Positions 30,068-38,829 of a stretch of DNA of 64,000 nt are shown in pieces. The translations under genes and the position numbers were made by a program. A model generated the notes under the pieces. It was not told where the DNA came from, searched no databases, and saw only the letters and a list, made by a program, of their open reading frames with translations. Location of the stretch: positions 1,178,001 through 1,242,000 of the forward strand of contig OZ220688.1 in NCBI GenBank assembly GCA_965116445.1, written 5' to 3'. The stretch is from Multivorans sp965116445. Lineage in GTDB: Bacteria > Acidobacteriota > Thermoanaerobaculia > Multivoradales > Multivoraceae. Numbering within the stretch: the first letter of the stretch is position 1; each line of letters begins with the position of its first letter.

Positions 30068-31984
30068 TCAGCGCCGCTTGAAGCGACGCTCCAGGTCCCG
30101 GTCCGTCAGCTCCAGCACGACCGGTCTTCCGTGCGGACAGGTGTATGGGTGTTCGCAGGCGAAGAGCTCCCCGATCAGGCTCTCCATCTTCTCCGCCGAC
30201 AGGGCCTGGTGCATCTTGACCGCCGCCCGGCAGGCCCGGCTGGCCGCCAACTGGGTCAGGAGGTACTCGGCCAGCGCCTCCTCCTCGCTCGGCAGCTCGT
30301 CGCCGCCGGCGACACGGGTCGCGATACGGAGCACCAGGCTCTCCGCTTCGGCGTCCGGAAGCACGGCCGGAATCGCAGTGATCGCGGCGCTGCCGCCGGA
30401 GAGGCTGCTGACCGAGTAGCCGCACCGGGCGAGGCCCGCGGAGCATTCGGCCAGCGCCGCGTTTTCCGCCGCGGAGAGCTCCAGCACGCGGGGCACGAGC
30501 AGCGTCTGACTCCTGGACTCCTGCTCGGCAAGACTGAGGCGGAACCGCTCGTACAGAATGCGCTCGTGGGCCACGTGCTGGTCCACGACAAGCAACGACT
30601 CCGGTCCCTCGAGCAGGATCATCGTTCCCTTGTACTGACCGATTAGCCGGAGCGACTCCCGGCCCTTCCCCGACAGGGGGACCGGGGAGGAAGGCTGCGG
30701 CCGGTAGGCGACCTCCGCCAGCTTTCCCGCCGGCCCGGGCTGGGCGCCGCCGTAGCGGGCGGCAAGCTCAGCCGCCCAGGCGGGAGCCTCGGGCGCCGGA
30801 TCGCCTTCTTCAGGGTGACCCTCTCCTGCCGCGCCGGCGCGGCGCCAGGACACCGCGCGTCCCGTCTCACGGACCTGCCCGGCGCCGGTCCAGGCCGGGG
30901 GCGCCACCGGTCCGCCGAGCTCCCGCAGGGGTGCCGGCTCCTCGCCCTTGGCCGCCTCCAGCCCTTTGCGGAGCGCGCTGCCGATACGCCCGAGAATCGC
31001 CGCGTCGCGAAAGCGGACCTCCGCCTTCTGCGGGTGAACGTTCACGTCGACCGATTCCGGGGGCACGTCGAGGAACAGGAACAAGGCTGGCGCCGGGTCG
31101 CCCTTCATCAGATCCCGGACCGCCTTGTAGTAGATGCCGAGCACGGCCCGGTCGCGCAACAGGCGACCGTTGACGAAAACGAATTGCCTCCTGCCCCTGG
31201 AAGTCTCCCGGTCGCCGACGAAACCGTCGACGCCCTGCCGCCTCCTGGCCTCGGGCAGCGGAATCAGGTGATTCGCCAGATCCGTGCCGAACAACTGGGC
31301 TATCCGTTCCAGGCGGCCGGCCGAGTCGCTTCCGGTCGCCTGGGTGCGCAGAACCTCTCGCAGGGGAAACGCCCCGTCGGGAGCGTGGCGCAGAACGAAG
31401 GTCACATCCGGACGGGCCAGGGCGTATCCCTGGACCACCGTCGTCGCATGCCGCAGTTCGGTTGCCGGCCGCTTGAGGAACTGCTTGCGCGCCGGCACGT
31501 TGTAGAACAACGACTCCACCGTCACCGTGGTCCCGCGCGGCCGGCTCACCGGCTCGTCGATCGCTACCTTCCCGCCCTCGACCAGGAGCCTGTGGCCCTC
31601 GCCGGGGCTTCGCGCCGTGAGCAGCTCGCACTTCGAGACGGCGGCGATCGAAGACAAGGCCTCGCCCCGGAAACCCAGGGTCGCGACCTCGAGCAGGTCC
31701 TCGAAAGAGCCGATCTTGCTCGTCGCGTGGCGCTCGACCGCCAGGATCGCTTCTTCGGCCGCGATGCCGCTGCCGTCGTCCGTGACCACGATCAGGTCCT
31801 TGCCGCCGTTCGTCAGGTCGACCTCGAGCCGCGACGCACCCGCGTCGAGCGCATTCTCGACGAGTTCCTTGACGACCGACGACGGTCGCTCGATCACCTC
31901 GCCCGCCGCGATCTTGGAGATCAGCGTGTCGGGCAGCCGCTGCAGCGGGCGGCGCGCCGGCGCGCCCTCGAAGTCGGCGCCCAT
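30068..31984 (-). CDS. mutL: DNA mismatch repair protein MutL
   Basis: 638 residues. Couples mismatch recognition by MutS to strand incision. The GHKL ATPase is complete: ENALDAGA near residue 43, DDGSGI at 69-74, GFRGEALSS at 104-112, and SRPRGTTVTVESLFYNVPAR. The C-terminal domain has DQHVAHERILYE, close to the endonuclease motif DQHAxxExxxxE (Ala replaced by Val), plus ACR and CPHGRP, so it probably nicks DNA itself, as MutL does in bacteria without MutH. The start is ATG 31984, sharing one base with the recO stop (TGATG); the longer open frame upstream is only recO read out of frame. Confidence 0.96.
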   Translation of the reverse strand: MGADFEGAPARRPLQRLPDTLISKIAAGEVIERPSSVVKELVENALDAGASRLEVDLTNGGKDLIVVTDDGSGIAAEEAILAVERHATSKIGSFEDLLEVATLGFRGEALSSIAAVSKCELLTARSPGEGHRLLVEGGKVAIDEPVSRPRGTTVTVESLFYNVPARKQFLKRPATELRHATTVVQGYALARPDVTFVLRHAPDGAFPLREVLRTQATGSDSAGRLERIAQLFGTDLANHLIPLPEARRRQGVDGFVGDRETSRGRRQFVFVNGRLLRDRAVLGIYYKAVRDLMKGDPAPALFLFLDVPPESVDVNVHPQKAEVRFRDAAILGRIGSALRKGLEAAKGEEPAPLRELGGPVAPPAWTGAGQVRETGRAVSWRRAGAAGEGHPEEGDPAPEAPAWAAELAARYGGAQPGPAGKLAEVAYRPQPSSPVPLSGKGRESLRLIGQYKGTMILLEGPESLLVVDQHVAHERILYERFRLSLAEQESRSQTLLVPRVLELSAAENAALAECSAGLARCGYSVSSLSGGSAAITAIPAVLPDAEAESLVLRIATRVAGGDELPSEEEALAEYLLTQLAASRACRAAVKMHQALSAEKMESLIGELFACEHPYTCPHGRPVVLELTDRDLERRFKRR

Positions 31985-32748
31985 CAGGGCGCGAGGTCCC
32001 GCAGCGTCCGCTGCATCACGCCGTAGCTGCGGAGTTCCTTGCCCAGGAAGGCACGCCGGACCTCCCGCGCGATCGCCTCGACCGACTTGAGCGTCGACTC
32101 CTCGAACCCTCCGTTCTCCTGCAACCGGGAAAGATCGGCGCGGCCGATCCGGCGCAGGAAGGAAAGGGCCGTTTCGCCGACCCGGCGATTCGCGCCGGCG
32201 CCCGCGCCGCACGAAGGGCACAGAAGGCCGTGCCCTTCGACCGCCAGCATCGCCTCGTCTCCGAGCTCGTTGCCGCAGGACGGGCACTGCCGGGGCGGGG
32301 GGAACACGCCGGAGAGCCGCAGTGTCCAGCATTCCAGATAGCGCGCCGCCAGGGAGCGATCGCAACCGGCGATCAGCGCCTGCACGGTCGAATCCAGGAG
32401 GCGGTAGAGGTGATTGTCCGGCTCGTCCTCCTGGGCAAACACCTGCATGTGCTCGGCGAGATACGAAGAGACGAGAATCCCCTCGAGGTCCGCATGCAGG
32501 GCTCCGGGACTCCTGATCATCTCCGCGTCGCCGATCCGGACCAGATCACGGTCCTGCTTCTCGAACCAGGACAGGTGAACCTTCGCAAGCTGCTGCAACT
32601 CGCCGCCGAAGCGGCTGAAGCGCGCCCGGGCGCTGCGCGCGGCGCCTCGCTTCAGCCCCCAGTCACGGCTGAGAAAGACGACGATCCGGTCGCGCTCGTG
32701 GAGATCGATCGTCTGAAGCAGCAGTGCCTCGCCGCTTCGCCGCTTCAT
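31984..32748 (-). CDS. recO: DNA repair protein RecO
   Basis: 254 residues. Loads RecA onto SSB-coated single-stranded DNA in the RecF pathway. N-terminal OB fold (EALLLQTIDLHERDRIVVFL, SRDWGLKRGAARSARARFSR) and a helical C-terminal domain. A zinc-finger-like pair CPSCGNE...CPSCGAG is present near residues 155-182. It lies 15 bp after mgtE and overlaps mutL by one base, giving a mgtE-recO-mutL unit. Confidence 0.95.
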   Translation of the reverse strand: MKRRSGEALLLQTIDLHERDRIVVFLSRDWGLKRGAARSARARFSRFGGELQQLAKVHLSWFEKQDRDLVRIGDAEMIRSPGALHADLEGILVSSYLAEHMQVFAQEDEPDNHLYRLLDSTVQALIAGCDRSLAARYLECWTLRLSGVFPPPRQCPSCGNELGDEAMLAVEGHGLLCPSCGAGAGANRRVGETALSFLRRIGRADLSRLQENGGFEESTLKSVEAIAREVRRAFLGKELRSYGVMQRTLRDLAP

Positions 32749-32763
32749 CGCGTCATCGCTCGT

Positions 32764-34134
32764 TCAGCGGACCAGCCAGTCGATCATCAGGGTGGCGAGA
32801 CCGAAGTACACGAGGATGCCGGTGATGTCGCTGAACGTCGTGACCATGGGGCCGCTGGCCACCGCCGGGTCGATCCCCATCCGCTCGAAGGCCATCGGCA
32901 GCAGCGAGCCGATCAGCGAGGCGAGCATGATCGCGAGAAAGAGCGAACTCGCAACCACGGCGCTGAAGGCCGGGTTCTGTTCGAGGAACGCAGCGACCCC
33001 CGCGGCGACCGTCGAGCAGACCAGGCCCACGACGAGACCGATCCGGATCTGCTGCATCAGGAAGCGCCGCATCCGGCCGCCGCCCTCGCCGATCCTGCCG
33101 GTGGCCAGGCCGCGCACGGTCAGCGTCATCGTCTGGCTGCCGATGTTGCCGCCCATGCCCATGACCACCGGTGCGAATGCGAGCAGAAAGACCTCGTTCA
33201 GTCTCAACTGGAACTGCTTCATCAGGACGCCGGTCAGAGTCAGGCCGATCAGGTTGACGAGCAGCCAGGGCAGCCGGATGCCGGCTACGCGCCAGGACCG
33301 TTCCCGATACAGCAGCTCGTCGTCCGACGTCCCCACCATCTTGTAGAAGTCCTCTTCCGCCTCCTCCTGCACGATGTCGATCACGTCGTCGACCGTCACG
33401 AGGCCCAGCAGCCGGCGACGGTCGTCGACGACCGGGATGGCTAGGAAGTCGTAGCGCGACGCGAGGCGCGCCACGTCCTCCTGGTCCGTATCCGTGTGCG
33501 CGGTAACGAGACCGCGGTTCATGATCTCGCCCAGGGTGCGGCTCGGCACCGAGAGCAGGAGTTCCCGCAGCGACAGGACACCGGCCAGGCGGCCCTCCGG
33601 ATCGACGACGTAGAGGTAGAAGATCATCTCGACCTCGCCGTGCTCCCGAATCTTGGCGATCGCGTCGCCGACCGGCGTGTCCTCCGGCAGGGAGAAGAAC
33701 TCCGTGTTCATGATCCGCCCGGCCGTGTCCTCCTCGTAGGCGAACTGGGTCTGGAGTTCGTCCCGGTCGGGCCGGTCGAGCAGAGCCAGGACGGACTCGC
33801 GCAACTCGTCCTCGAGACCGTCGACGATCTCGACGCTGTCGTCGACCGCCAGCGGCGCGAGCAGCCCCGCGATCTCGGACGGCGCGAGTTCCTCGAGCAA
33901 CGGCCGCCGCTCACCGGGCTCCAGTTCCAGCAACACCTCGCCGGCCGAGTCCGGGTAGTCCTCGAGCGCGAGGCGGACGACGAACAACTGCTCCGTGGGC
34001 ACGAGTTTCCGCAGCGCGGCGGCGACGTCTCCAGGCCGCACCTTGCTCAGTACGCGCGACAGGTTGCGCCGCGCGCCGCGGCGCGCGAGCCGGCGCATCG
34101 TGTCGCCGAGAATCTCTACCCGCTGGGTGGACAT
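32764..34134 (-). CDS. mgtE: Magnesium transporter MgtE
   Basis: 456 residues. Mg2+-gated channel. N-domain of helical repeats (residues ~1-125), two CBS domains (about 130-255: AGRIMNTEFFSLPEDTPVGD and VVDDRRRLLGLVTVDDVIDI), then five membrane helices with the pore motif around APVVMGMGGNIGSQTMTL and a C-terminal DITGILVYFGLATLMI. The open frame extends to 34206, but ATG 34134 (MSTQRVEIL) is chosen because TACGAT lies ten bases before it and the extra residues are unlike the family. No magnesium riboswitch could be recognised in the 156-bp region upstream (34135-34290). Confidence 0.94.
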   Translation of the reverse strand: MSTQRVEILGDTMRRLARRGARRNLSRVLSKVRPGDVAAALRKLVPTEQLFVVRLALEDYPDSAGEVLLELEPGERRPLLEELAPSEIAGLLAPLAVDDSVEIVDGLEDELRESVLALLDRPDRDELQTQFAYEEDTAGRIMNTEFFSLPEDTPVGDAIAKIREHGEVEMIFYLYVVDPEGRLAGVLSLRELLLSVPSRTLGEIMNRGLVTAHTDTDQEDVARLASRYDFLAIPVVDDRRRLLGLVTVDDVIDIVQEEAEEDFYKMVGTSDDELLYRERSWRVAGIRLPWLLVNLIGLTLTGVLMKQFQLRLNEVFLLAFAPVVMGMGGNIGSQTMTLTVRGLATGRIGEGGGRMRRFLMQQIRIGLVVGLVCSTVAAGVAAFLEQNPAFSAVVASSLFLAIMLASLIGSLLPMAFERMGIDPAVASGPMVTTFSDITGILVYFGLATLMIDWLVR

Positions 34135-34144
34135 GGCGCGCCGG

Positions 34145-34150
34145 ATCGTA
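34145..34150 (-). promoter_or_regulatory. Putative -10 hexamer for mgtE
   Basis: TACGAT on the minus strand, ten bases before the mgtE ATG, with a GC-only spacer lacking a Shine-Dalgarno. Confidence 0.4.
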
Positions 34151-34290
34151 CCAGCCGGGTCCCTCGGCCGGTGCCGGCCGCGACGCCTACGGAACCCCGA
34201 AGCCAAGGGAATTCAGCGAGTTGGGGGCCCCTGGAAAGCGCCTCCGATCGGCCGCTCGTCGCGCGACCCTGCCGCCCGTGATCCGGCCGC

Positions 34291-34758
34291 CTACTCGACC
34301 TCGAAAACGGCGTCGATTTCCACGGGAACGTTGAACGGCAGCTTGTTCGTGCCCACCGCGAAGCGGGCGTGCCGCCCCCTGCCGCCGAAGACCTCCACCA
34401 TCAGGTCGGAGGCGCCGTTGATCACCGCCGGGTGGTTGTCGAAGTCATCGCTGCAGTTGACGAAGCCGCCGAGTTTCACGCAACGGACGACGCGTTCCAG
34501 GTCACCGTCGCAGGCTGCCGCGACGACGGCCACGATGTTCACCCCGACCAGGCGGGCGGCCTCCTGGGCCTCCTCCAGCGAGTAGTCGACACCCACCTTG
34601 CCCCGGTACGCCAACCGCCCGTCCTTCACCGGCACCTGGCCGGAAACGAACAGGAGCGATCCGGTGCGCACGAACGGCACGTAGTTCGCGGCGGGCGCCG
34701 CGGGTTCGGGAAGCTCCAGGCCGAGCGCTTCAAGGCGCTCCTTGACTGTCTGCGTCAT
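34291..34758 (-). CDS. RidA/YjgF-family protein
   Basis: 155 residues. RidA-fold trimer subunit; archetypes hydrolyse reactive enamine/imine intermediates. Motifs: NYVPFVRTGSLLFVSGQVPV, DYSLEEAQEAARLVGVNIVA, VNCSDDFDNHPAVINGASDL and HARFAVGTNKLPFNVPVEID. The long form and the FAVGTNKLP end fit the YjgF-like endoribonuclease subgroup rather than classical RidA, so the deaminase role is not assured. Start ATG 34758 (MTQTVKERLEALG) is preferred; an ATG four codons earlier is possible. It lies 17 bp after the LLM oxidoreductase stop, probably co-transcribed. Confidence 0.85.
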   Translation of the reverse strand: MTQTVKERLEALGLELPEPAAPAANYVPFVRTGSLLFVSGQVPVKDGRLAYRGKVGVDYSLEEAQEAARLVGVNIVAVVAAACDGDLERVVRCVKLGGFVNCSDDFDNHPAVINGASDLMVEVFGGRGRHARFAVGTNKLPFNVPVEIDAVFEVE

Positions 34759-34774
34759 CGAAACAGGCACCTGC

Positions 34775-35698
34775 CTACGAGTAGGCGGCGAACAGCTCCT
34801 CGAACGCCTTGATCTGGTTGCCGGCCGCCGACGACGGCACCAGGATCGGCGTGCCGATTCCGGCGTCGAACCAGCGCTCGACCCCCTCGCGCACCTCCGC
34901 CGCGGTGCCGAACAGCGTGCAATCCGCCAGCCAGCGATCCGAGAGGAGGGCCGGAATGCGGTCCATCTCGCCCTGCTCGACTGCCTGCTCCACCGCCTCC
35001 ATCTCCTCGACGTAGCCGGCCGCCTTCCAGTAGTTGCGGTAGTTCGGCAGCAGAACGTAGCGGGACAGCGTCTTCCGGTTGCGCGCCGCCGCCAGGTCGC
35101 GGTCGTCGGAGATGACCGTCGGGATCATGTTGCCGACGAAGAAGTCGGGATCGGCGGCCCTTCCCCCCGTTGCCGCCAGGGAATGCGCCATGTGGGAGCG
35201 GGCGCCATTCGCGAACACCATGCCGTCGCCGATCTCCGCGGCGGTGGCGATCATCCTGTCGCGCAGTGTGGCGAGAACGATCGGCGGCAGTTCGCCGGCG
35301 CCACGCACCGCCTTCAGTTCGTCGACGAAGGCGCGGATGTCGCCCAGCGGTTTGCCGACGGTGACGCCCAGGCGCTTGTGAGCCGGCGCGTGGCCGACGC
35401 CCACGCCGAACCGGAAGCGGCCCCGGGACACCTCATGGATGAAGGACGCCGTGTGAGCGAACTCCGTCACGTGCCGGGTGTAGATGTTCACGATCGAGGT
35501 GCCGTAGTGGATGCGCTCCGTGCGCAGCGCGATCGCCTCGCAGAGCGCCAGACCGTCGCCCATGCTCGGACAGTAGATGCCGCTGAAGCCGCGGCGTTCG
35601 ATCTCCGCCGCCAGGTCGAGGGTGAGCCGCCGGCGGCCGGGCACGGCGGCGAGGGAAACGGCCGGAAGGCCGCCTTGTTCCTGGAGTGTCGTCGTCAT
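34775..35698 (-). CDS. LLM-class (luciferase-like) F420/FMN oxidoreductase
   Basis: 307 residues with a TIM-barrel luciferase-like pattern: RGFSGIYCPSMGDGLALCEA, TERIHYGTSIVNIYTRHVTE, GRFRFGVGVGHAPAHKRLG, then LPPIVLATLRDRMIATAAE and the C-terminal TPILVPSSAAG. Many such proteins use coenzyme F420; genes making F420 begin 3.1 kb away, supporting that cofactor here (inference). Substrate unknown. ATG 35698 is six bases after TACCCT with no ribosome-binding site. It diverges from the CoA-transferase gene. Confidence 0.88.
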   Translation of the reverse strand: MTTTLQEQGGLPAVSLAAVPGRRRLTLDLAAEIERRGFSGIYCPSMGDGLALCEAIALRTERIHYGTSIVNIYTRHVTEFAHTASFIHEVSRGRFRFGVGVGHAPAHKRLGVTVGKPLGDIRAFVDELKAVRGAGELPPIVLATLRDRMIATAAEIGDGMVFANGARSHMAHSLAATGGRAADPDFFVGNMIPTVISDDRDLAAARNRKTLSRYVLLPNYRNYWKAAGYVEEMEAVEQAVEQGEMDRIPALLSDRWLADCTLFGTAAEVREGVERWFDAGIGTPILVPSSAAGNQIKAFEELFAAYS

Positions 35699-35704
35699 GG
35701 CGGC

Positions 35705-35710
35705 GGCAGG
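35705..35710 (-). promoter_or_regulatory. Putative -10 hexamer for leaderless LLM gene
   Basis: TACCCT on the minus strand, six bases (GCCGCC) before ATG 35698. Confidence 0.35.
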
Positions 35711-35758
35711 GTATCAAGCGTCGCCGGACGAGCAGGGAGTCCGTTGCAGCGTTCCGGC

Positions 35759-35764
35759 TACGCT
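35759..35764 (+). promoter_or_regulatory. Putative -10 hexamer for CoA-transferase gene
   Basis: TACGCT, nine bases before ATG 35774; no Shine-Dalgarno in the spacer. It shares a 75-bp divergent region with the LLM gene. Confidence 0.35.
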
Positions 35765-35773
35765 ACGGCCGTA

Positions 35774-37135
35774 ATGGAGAAACTCGCTCCCGAACAGGTC
35801 GGCGCTCTGCTCCGACCCGGCATGAAGGTGGCCGTACTGGGCGGCTGCAACGAACCTCGCGGGATCTCCGCCGCCTTGCACGCTCAGCCGGAGGCAACCG
35901 CGGGCGTGGCGTTCACGGTGACCCGCATCCCCGGCATCGCCTCGCCGACGCTCGCGCCCTGGGCCGGCTCGACGGTGCGGAGCTTCTTCGTCACGCCGGA
36001 GATGCGCGGCGGCTTTGAGGCCGGGGCCGTCCGCTTCGTGCCGATGCAGTACCGGCACGTCTGGGACGATCTCGTGGCGGCGCCCTTCGATCTGGCGATC
36101 GCGCAGTTCACACCGCCGGATGAGAGCGGAGCATGTTCACTCGGCATCGGCGCCGGCTTCCTGCCGGCCCTGCTCGAACGCCGCGAGGTCCCCTTCGTCG
36201 CGGAGTGGAACTGCGCCCTGCCCCGTCTGCCGGGGGCGCCGACGGTAGGCGCAGACCGCTTCGACTACGTGGTCGAGACCGAGGTCGAACCACCCACGCT
36301 CGCCAGCCGAAGCGGTCCCGTGGCTGACCGCATCGGCGCCCTGGTCGCCGGCCTCGTCCGCGATGGCGACTGCATCGAAACCGGGGTCGGAGCGATCCCG
36401 GGCGCGGTACTGGCGGCGCTCCACGGTCACCGCGACCTCGGTTTTCACTCCGGCCTGCTGTCCGATGGCGTGATGGATCTCGTGGAAGCGGGCGCTATCA
36501 CGGGCGCCCGCAAGACAATCGACAGGGGGCGTCTGGTCGCGGCCATGGTCCTCGGCTCACCCGCGCTCTACGACTGGGCGAGCCACTGCGATCTGATCGA
36601 TCTGCGCACCGTCGACTACACCCATGATGTGCGCGTCATCGCCCGCTTGGACAACTTCGTCGCGCTGAACTCCGCAGTCGAGGTGGACCTCTTCGGCCAG
36701 GTCAACTCGGAGATCGTGCGCGGCCGCCAGATCAGCGGCACCGGAGGCGCCGTCGACTTCATGCGCGGCGCACGGATGTCGGCCGGCGGACGCTCAATCG
36801 TCGCCCTCGAGGCAACCGCAGGCGGAGGCCGCTTCTCCCGGATCGTCCCGGCGCTGCCGGCCGAGCACGCGGCCACAGCGCTCCGCACCGACGCCGACGT
36901 GTTCGTCACCGAGTACGGCGTCGCCGAAGTGCGCGGCGTGGACGTCATGGAACGGGCCCGAAGACTGATCCGGATCGCCGCGCCGAGGTTCCGCGAGGAA
37001 TTGGAGCAGCAAGCCGGCCTGTCGCTGGCCGACGAACTCAACGAGATCGGGCGACGCGCCGCGAAGCTCCCGGTACGAGACCAGAGGTCCGCAGACGAGA
37101 TCCTCGGGTACGACGAAGACGGCCTTCCCCGCTGA
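35774..37135 (+). CDS. Acetyl-CoA hydrolase/transferase family protein
   Basis: 453 residues. Moves CoA between acyl groups (4-hydroxybutyrate or acetate/succinate type). Two-domain family pattern: KVAVLGGCNEPRGISAAL near residue 19, GVGAIPGAVLAALHGHRDLG with LLSDGVMDLVEAGAITGARK, then VALNSAVEVDLFGQVNSEIV (the conserved Glu lies here) and GTGGAVDFMRGARMSAGGRS. It ends with VTEYGVAEVRG. The open frame reaches back to 34742, but ATG 35774 begins the homology. Exact acyl-CoA pair unknown. Confidence 0.88.
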   Translation: MEKLAPEQVGALLRPGMKVAVLGGCNEPRGISAALHAQPEATAGVAFTVTRIPGIASPTLAPWAGSTVRSFFVTPEMRGGFEAGAVRFVPMQYRHVWDDLVAAPFDLAIAQFTPPDESGACSLGIGAGFLPALLERREVPFVAEWNCALPRLPGAPTVGADRFDYVVETEVEPPTLASRSGPVADRIGALVAGLVRDGDCIETGVGAIPGAVLAALHGHRDLGFHSGLLSDGVMDLVEAGAITGARKTIDRGRLVAAMVLGSPALYDWASHCDLIDLRTVDYTHDVRVIARLDNFVALNSAVEVDLFGQVNSEIVRGRQISGTGGAVDFMRGARMSAGGRSIVALEATAGGGRFSRIVPALPAEHAATALRTDADVFVTEYGVAEVRGVDVMERARRLIRIAAPRFREELEQQAGLSLADELNEIGRRAAKLPVRDQRSADEILGYDEDGLPR

Positions 37136-37210
37136 GGCTCACTGCTACGAAAGGCGGAACTCGAAGGCGTCTGTCAGCTCAGGAACCGGGTCGAGACCGC
37201 CGGCCAGGAG

Positions 37211-37822
37211 CTACGCCTTGGCGCTCGGCCGCGCCGACACGGCCTGGTGCCAGCGCAGCAGGTTCGGCGTCTCCTCGGTGACCTTGAACTTGGTCACCCG
37301 GCCGAAGTCGATTCCGATCTGGGCCGTGATGTCAGCGATGGAGTACTCGTCGCCGGCCACGAACTCGCGGTCAGCGAGTTCCGTGTCCAGCCACTCAAGA
37401 CGCTTCGACGCCTGGGTCCGCTGGCCTTCCCCGTAGTCCGGGTATTGCTCGATGCGATCGGCGAAGTACGGGTGGGTGTTCCGGAAGACCTGCATGATCG
37501 GCAGCGCGATCTCGAGTTCCATCCGCCGCTGCCACATCTCGATTCGGGCCGCCTGCTCCGGGTCGCTGCCGCCCATCAGGGCCGGTTCGGGCTGCAACTG
37601 CTCGAAGTAGCGGCAGATGGCGACCGACTCGGCGATGAACGTACCGTCGTCGAGCTCAAGCACCGGGACGCGGCCCATCGGGTTCTTCTTGCGGAAGGGC
37701 GCCTGCCTGTTCTCGGCGCTGCCCAGGTCGACCGGCACGATGGGAACCTCGATGCCCTTCTCGGCCAGGAAGATGCGGACGCGGCGGCAGTTGGGGGCGG
37801 TGGCGGCTTCGTGTAGCTTCAT
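37211..37822 (-). CDS. Glutathione S-transferase family protein
   Basis: 203 residues. Thioredoxin-like N-terminal domain (MKLHEAATAPNCRRVRIFLA, NPMGRVPVLELDDGTFIAES with the cis-Pro and glutathione-contacting ES) and an all-helical C-terminal domain ending SARPSAKA. N-x-R-R-V-R-I-F-L-A-E-K-G is typical of bacterial GSTs close to the theta/YfcG-like groups. Single gene; the 75 bp on its 3' side (37136-37210) show nothing recognisable. Substrate unknown. Confidence 0.92.
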   Translation of the reverse strand: MKLHEAATAPNCRRVRIFLAEKGIEVPIVPVDLGSAENRQAPFRKKNPMGRVPVLELDDGTFIAESVAICRYFEQLQPEPALMGGSDPEQAARIEMWQRRMELEIALPIMQVFRNTHPYFADRIEQYPDYGEGQRTQASKRLEWLDTELADREFVAGDEYSIADITAQIGIDFGRVTKFKVTEETPNLLRWHQAVSARPSAKA

Positions 37823-37929
37823 GGCTCAGGACATCTCCTGGGAGGTCGGCTGCTGATGGTCAAGGCATGGAAAACGACGGGCGCGCAGTGTAACCGCATC
37901 CGGCGCGCGAATCACGGGACGCACCGCCG

Positions 37930-38727
37930 ATGATCGAGCTCATCGCCCAGCCCTCGTTCTGGGCCGCGCTCTTCTCCGTCACGCTGATCCAGATCGCGCT
38001 CGGCGCGGACAACCTGATCATCATCACGATCATCGCCAACAAGCTCCCCGAGACTCGGCGCAAGCAGGCGATCCAGCTCGGCCTGGTGCTGGCGATGACG
38101 CTCCGCATCGTGCTGCTCCTGATCCTGAGCCTGGTGCTCGGGGCCGCGACGACCGAACTCTGGACCTTCGACGGAGCGTTTCTCGGCGTCGAGATGGCCG
38201 GCAGCGTCGACGGCAAGTCGCTCGTGCTCGTGGTCGGCGGCCTGTTCCTGATCTGGAAGGGCGTCAAGGAGCTGCGCATCAAGCTGAAGGCGGTCGAGCA
38301 CGAGGTCGCGAAGGCAAGCCGCTTCGCCGAGGTCGTCACCCTGATCGTGGGCATGAACCTGATCTTCTCCGTCGACTCGATCCTGACCGTCGTCGGCATG
38401 ACGGACATCTTCGCGGTCATGGTCGGCTCGGTGCTCATCTCGGTCGCGCTGATGCTGGTCTTCGCCGGTCCGATCTCGCGCTTCCTCAGCTCCAACCCCG
38501 AGTTCGAGATCCTCGGCCTGTTCGTCCTCCTGCTCATCGGATTCGTGCTGATCCTCGAGGCGGGCCACAGTGCGCACATGGTCGTCAACGGCTCCCCCAC
38601 CCCGTACATCCCGCAGTGGATCGTCATCTTCATCCTGCTGCTGATGTTCGCGCTCGACCTCTACCAGAACTGGTGGGAGCGAAAGCAGGAGGTCGACGCG
38701 GTAACGCTCCACCGGCGGCGCAAGTAG
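37930..38727 (+). CDS. TerC-family membrane protein
   Basis: 265 residues, about seven membrane helices. Family motifs: QIALGADNLIIITIIANKLP near residue 22 and MNLIFSVDSILTVVGMTDIF near residue 144, the paired acidic membrane motifs of TerC. The family is linked to metal-ion (often manganese) export and tellurite resistance; the role here is inferred. ATG 37930 lacks a clear ribosome-binding site. It is followed by an 8-bp-stem hairpin and then npdG. Confidence 0.9.
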   Translation: MIELIAQPSFWAALFSVTLIQIALGADNLIIITIIANKLPETRRKQAIQLGLVLAMTLRIVLLLILSLVLGAATTELWTFDGAFLGVEMAGSVDGKSLVLVVGGLFLIWKGVKELRIKLKAVEHEVAKASRFAEVVTLIVGMNLIFSVDSILTVVGMTDIFAVMVGSVLISVALMLVFAGPISRFLSSNPEFEILGLFVLLLIGFVLILEAGHSAHMVVNGSPTPYIPQWIVIFILLLMFALDLYQNWWERKQEVDAVTLHRRRK

Positions 38728-38775
38728 AGGCAGGCGGAGCCGAATCGGGCGGTGTACGATCCCCGCCCTCACATC

Positions 38776-38800
38776 CGGGGCCTTCGCCTGTGAGGCCCCG
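38776..38800 (+). terminator. Stem-loop between terC-family gene and npdG
   Basis: CGGGGCCT and AGGCCCCG pair perfectly around a nine-base loop. No T-run follows, so it could be a weak terminator for the TerC gene or a structured leader of the F420 operon. Confidence 0.45.
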
Positions 38801-38829
38801 ACTTCAACTCACTCCACTGGAAACCGCCG

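Noticed and set aside
34135..34290. Possible Mg2+ riboswitch upstream of mgtE
   Set aside because: Read on the minus strand, the 156 bp show no M-box-like conserved core, and a -10-like hexamer sits ten bases before the ATG, leaving little or no leader.
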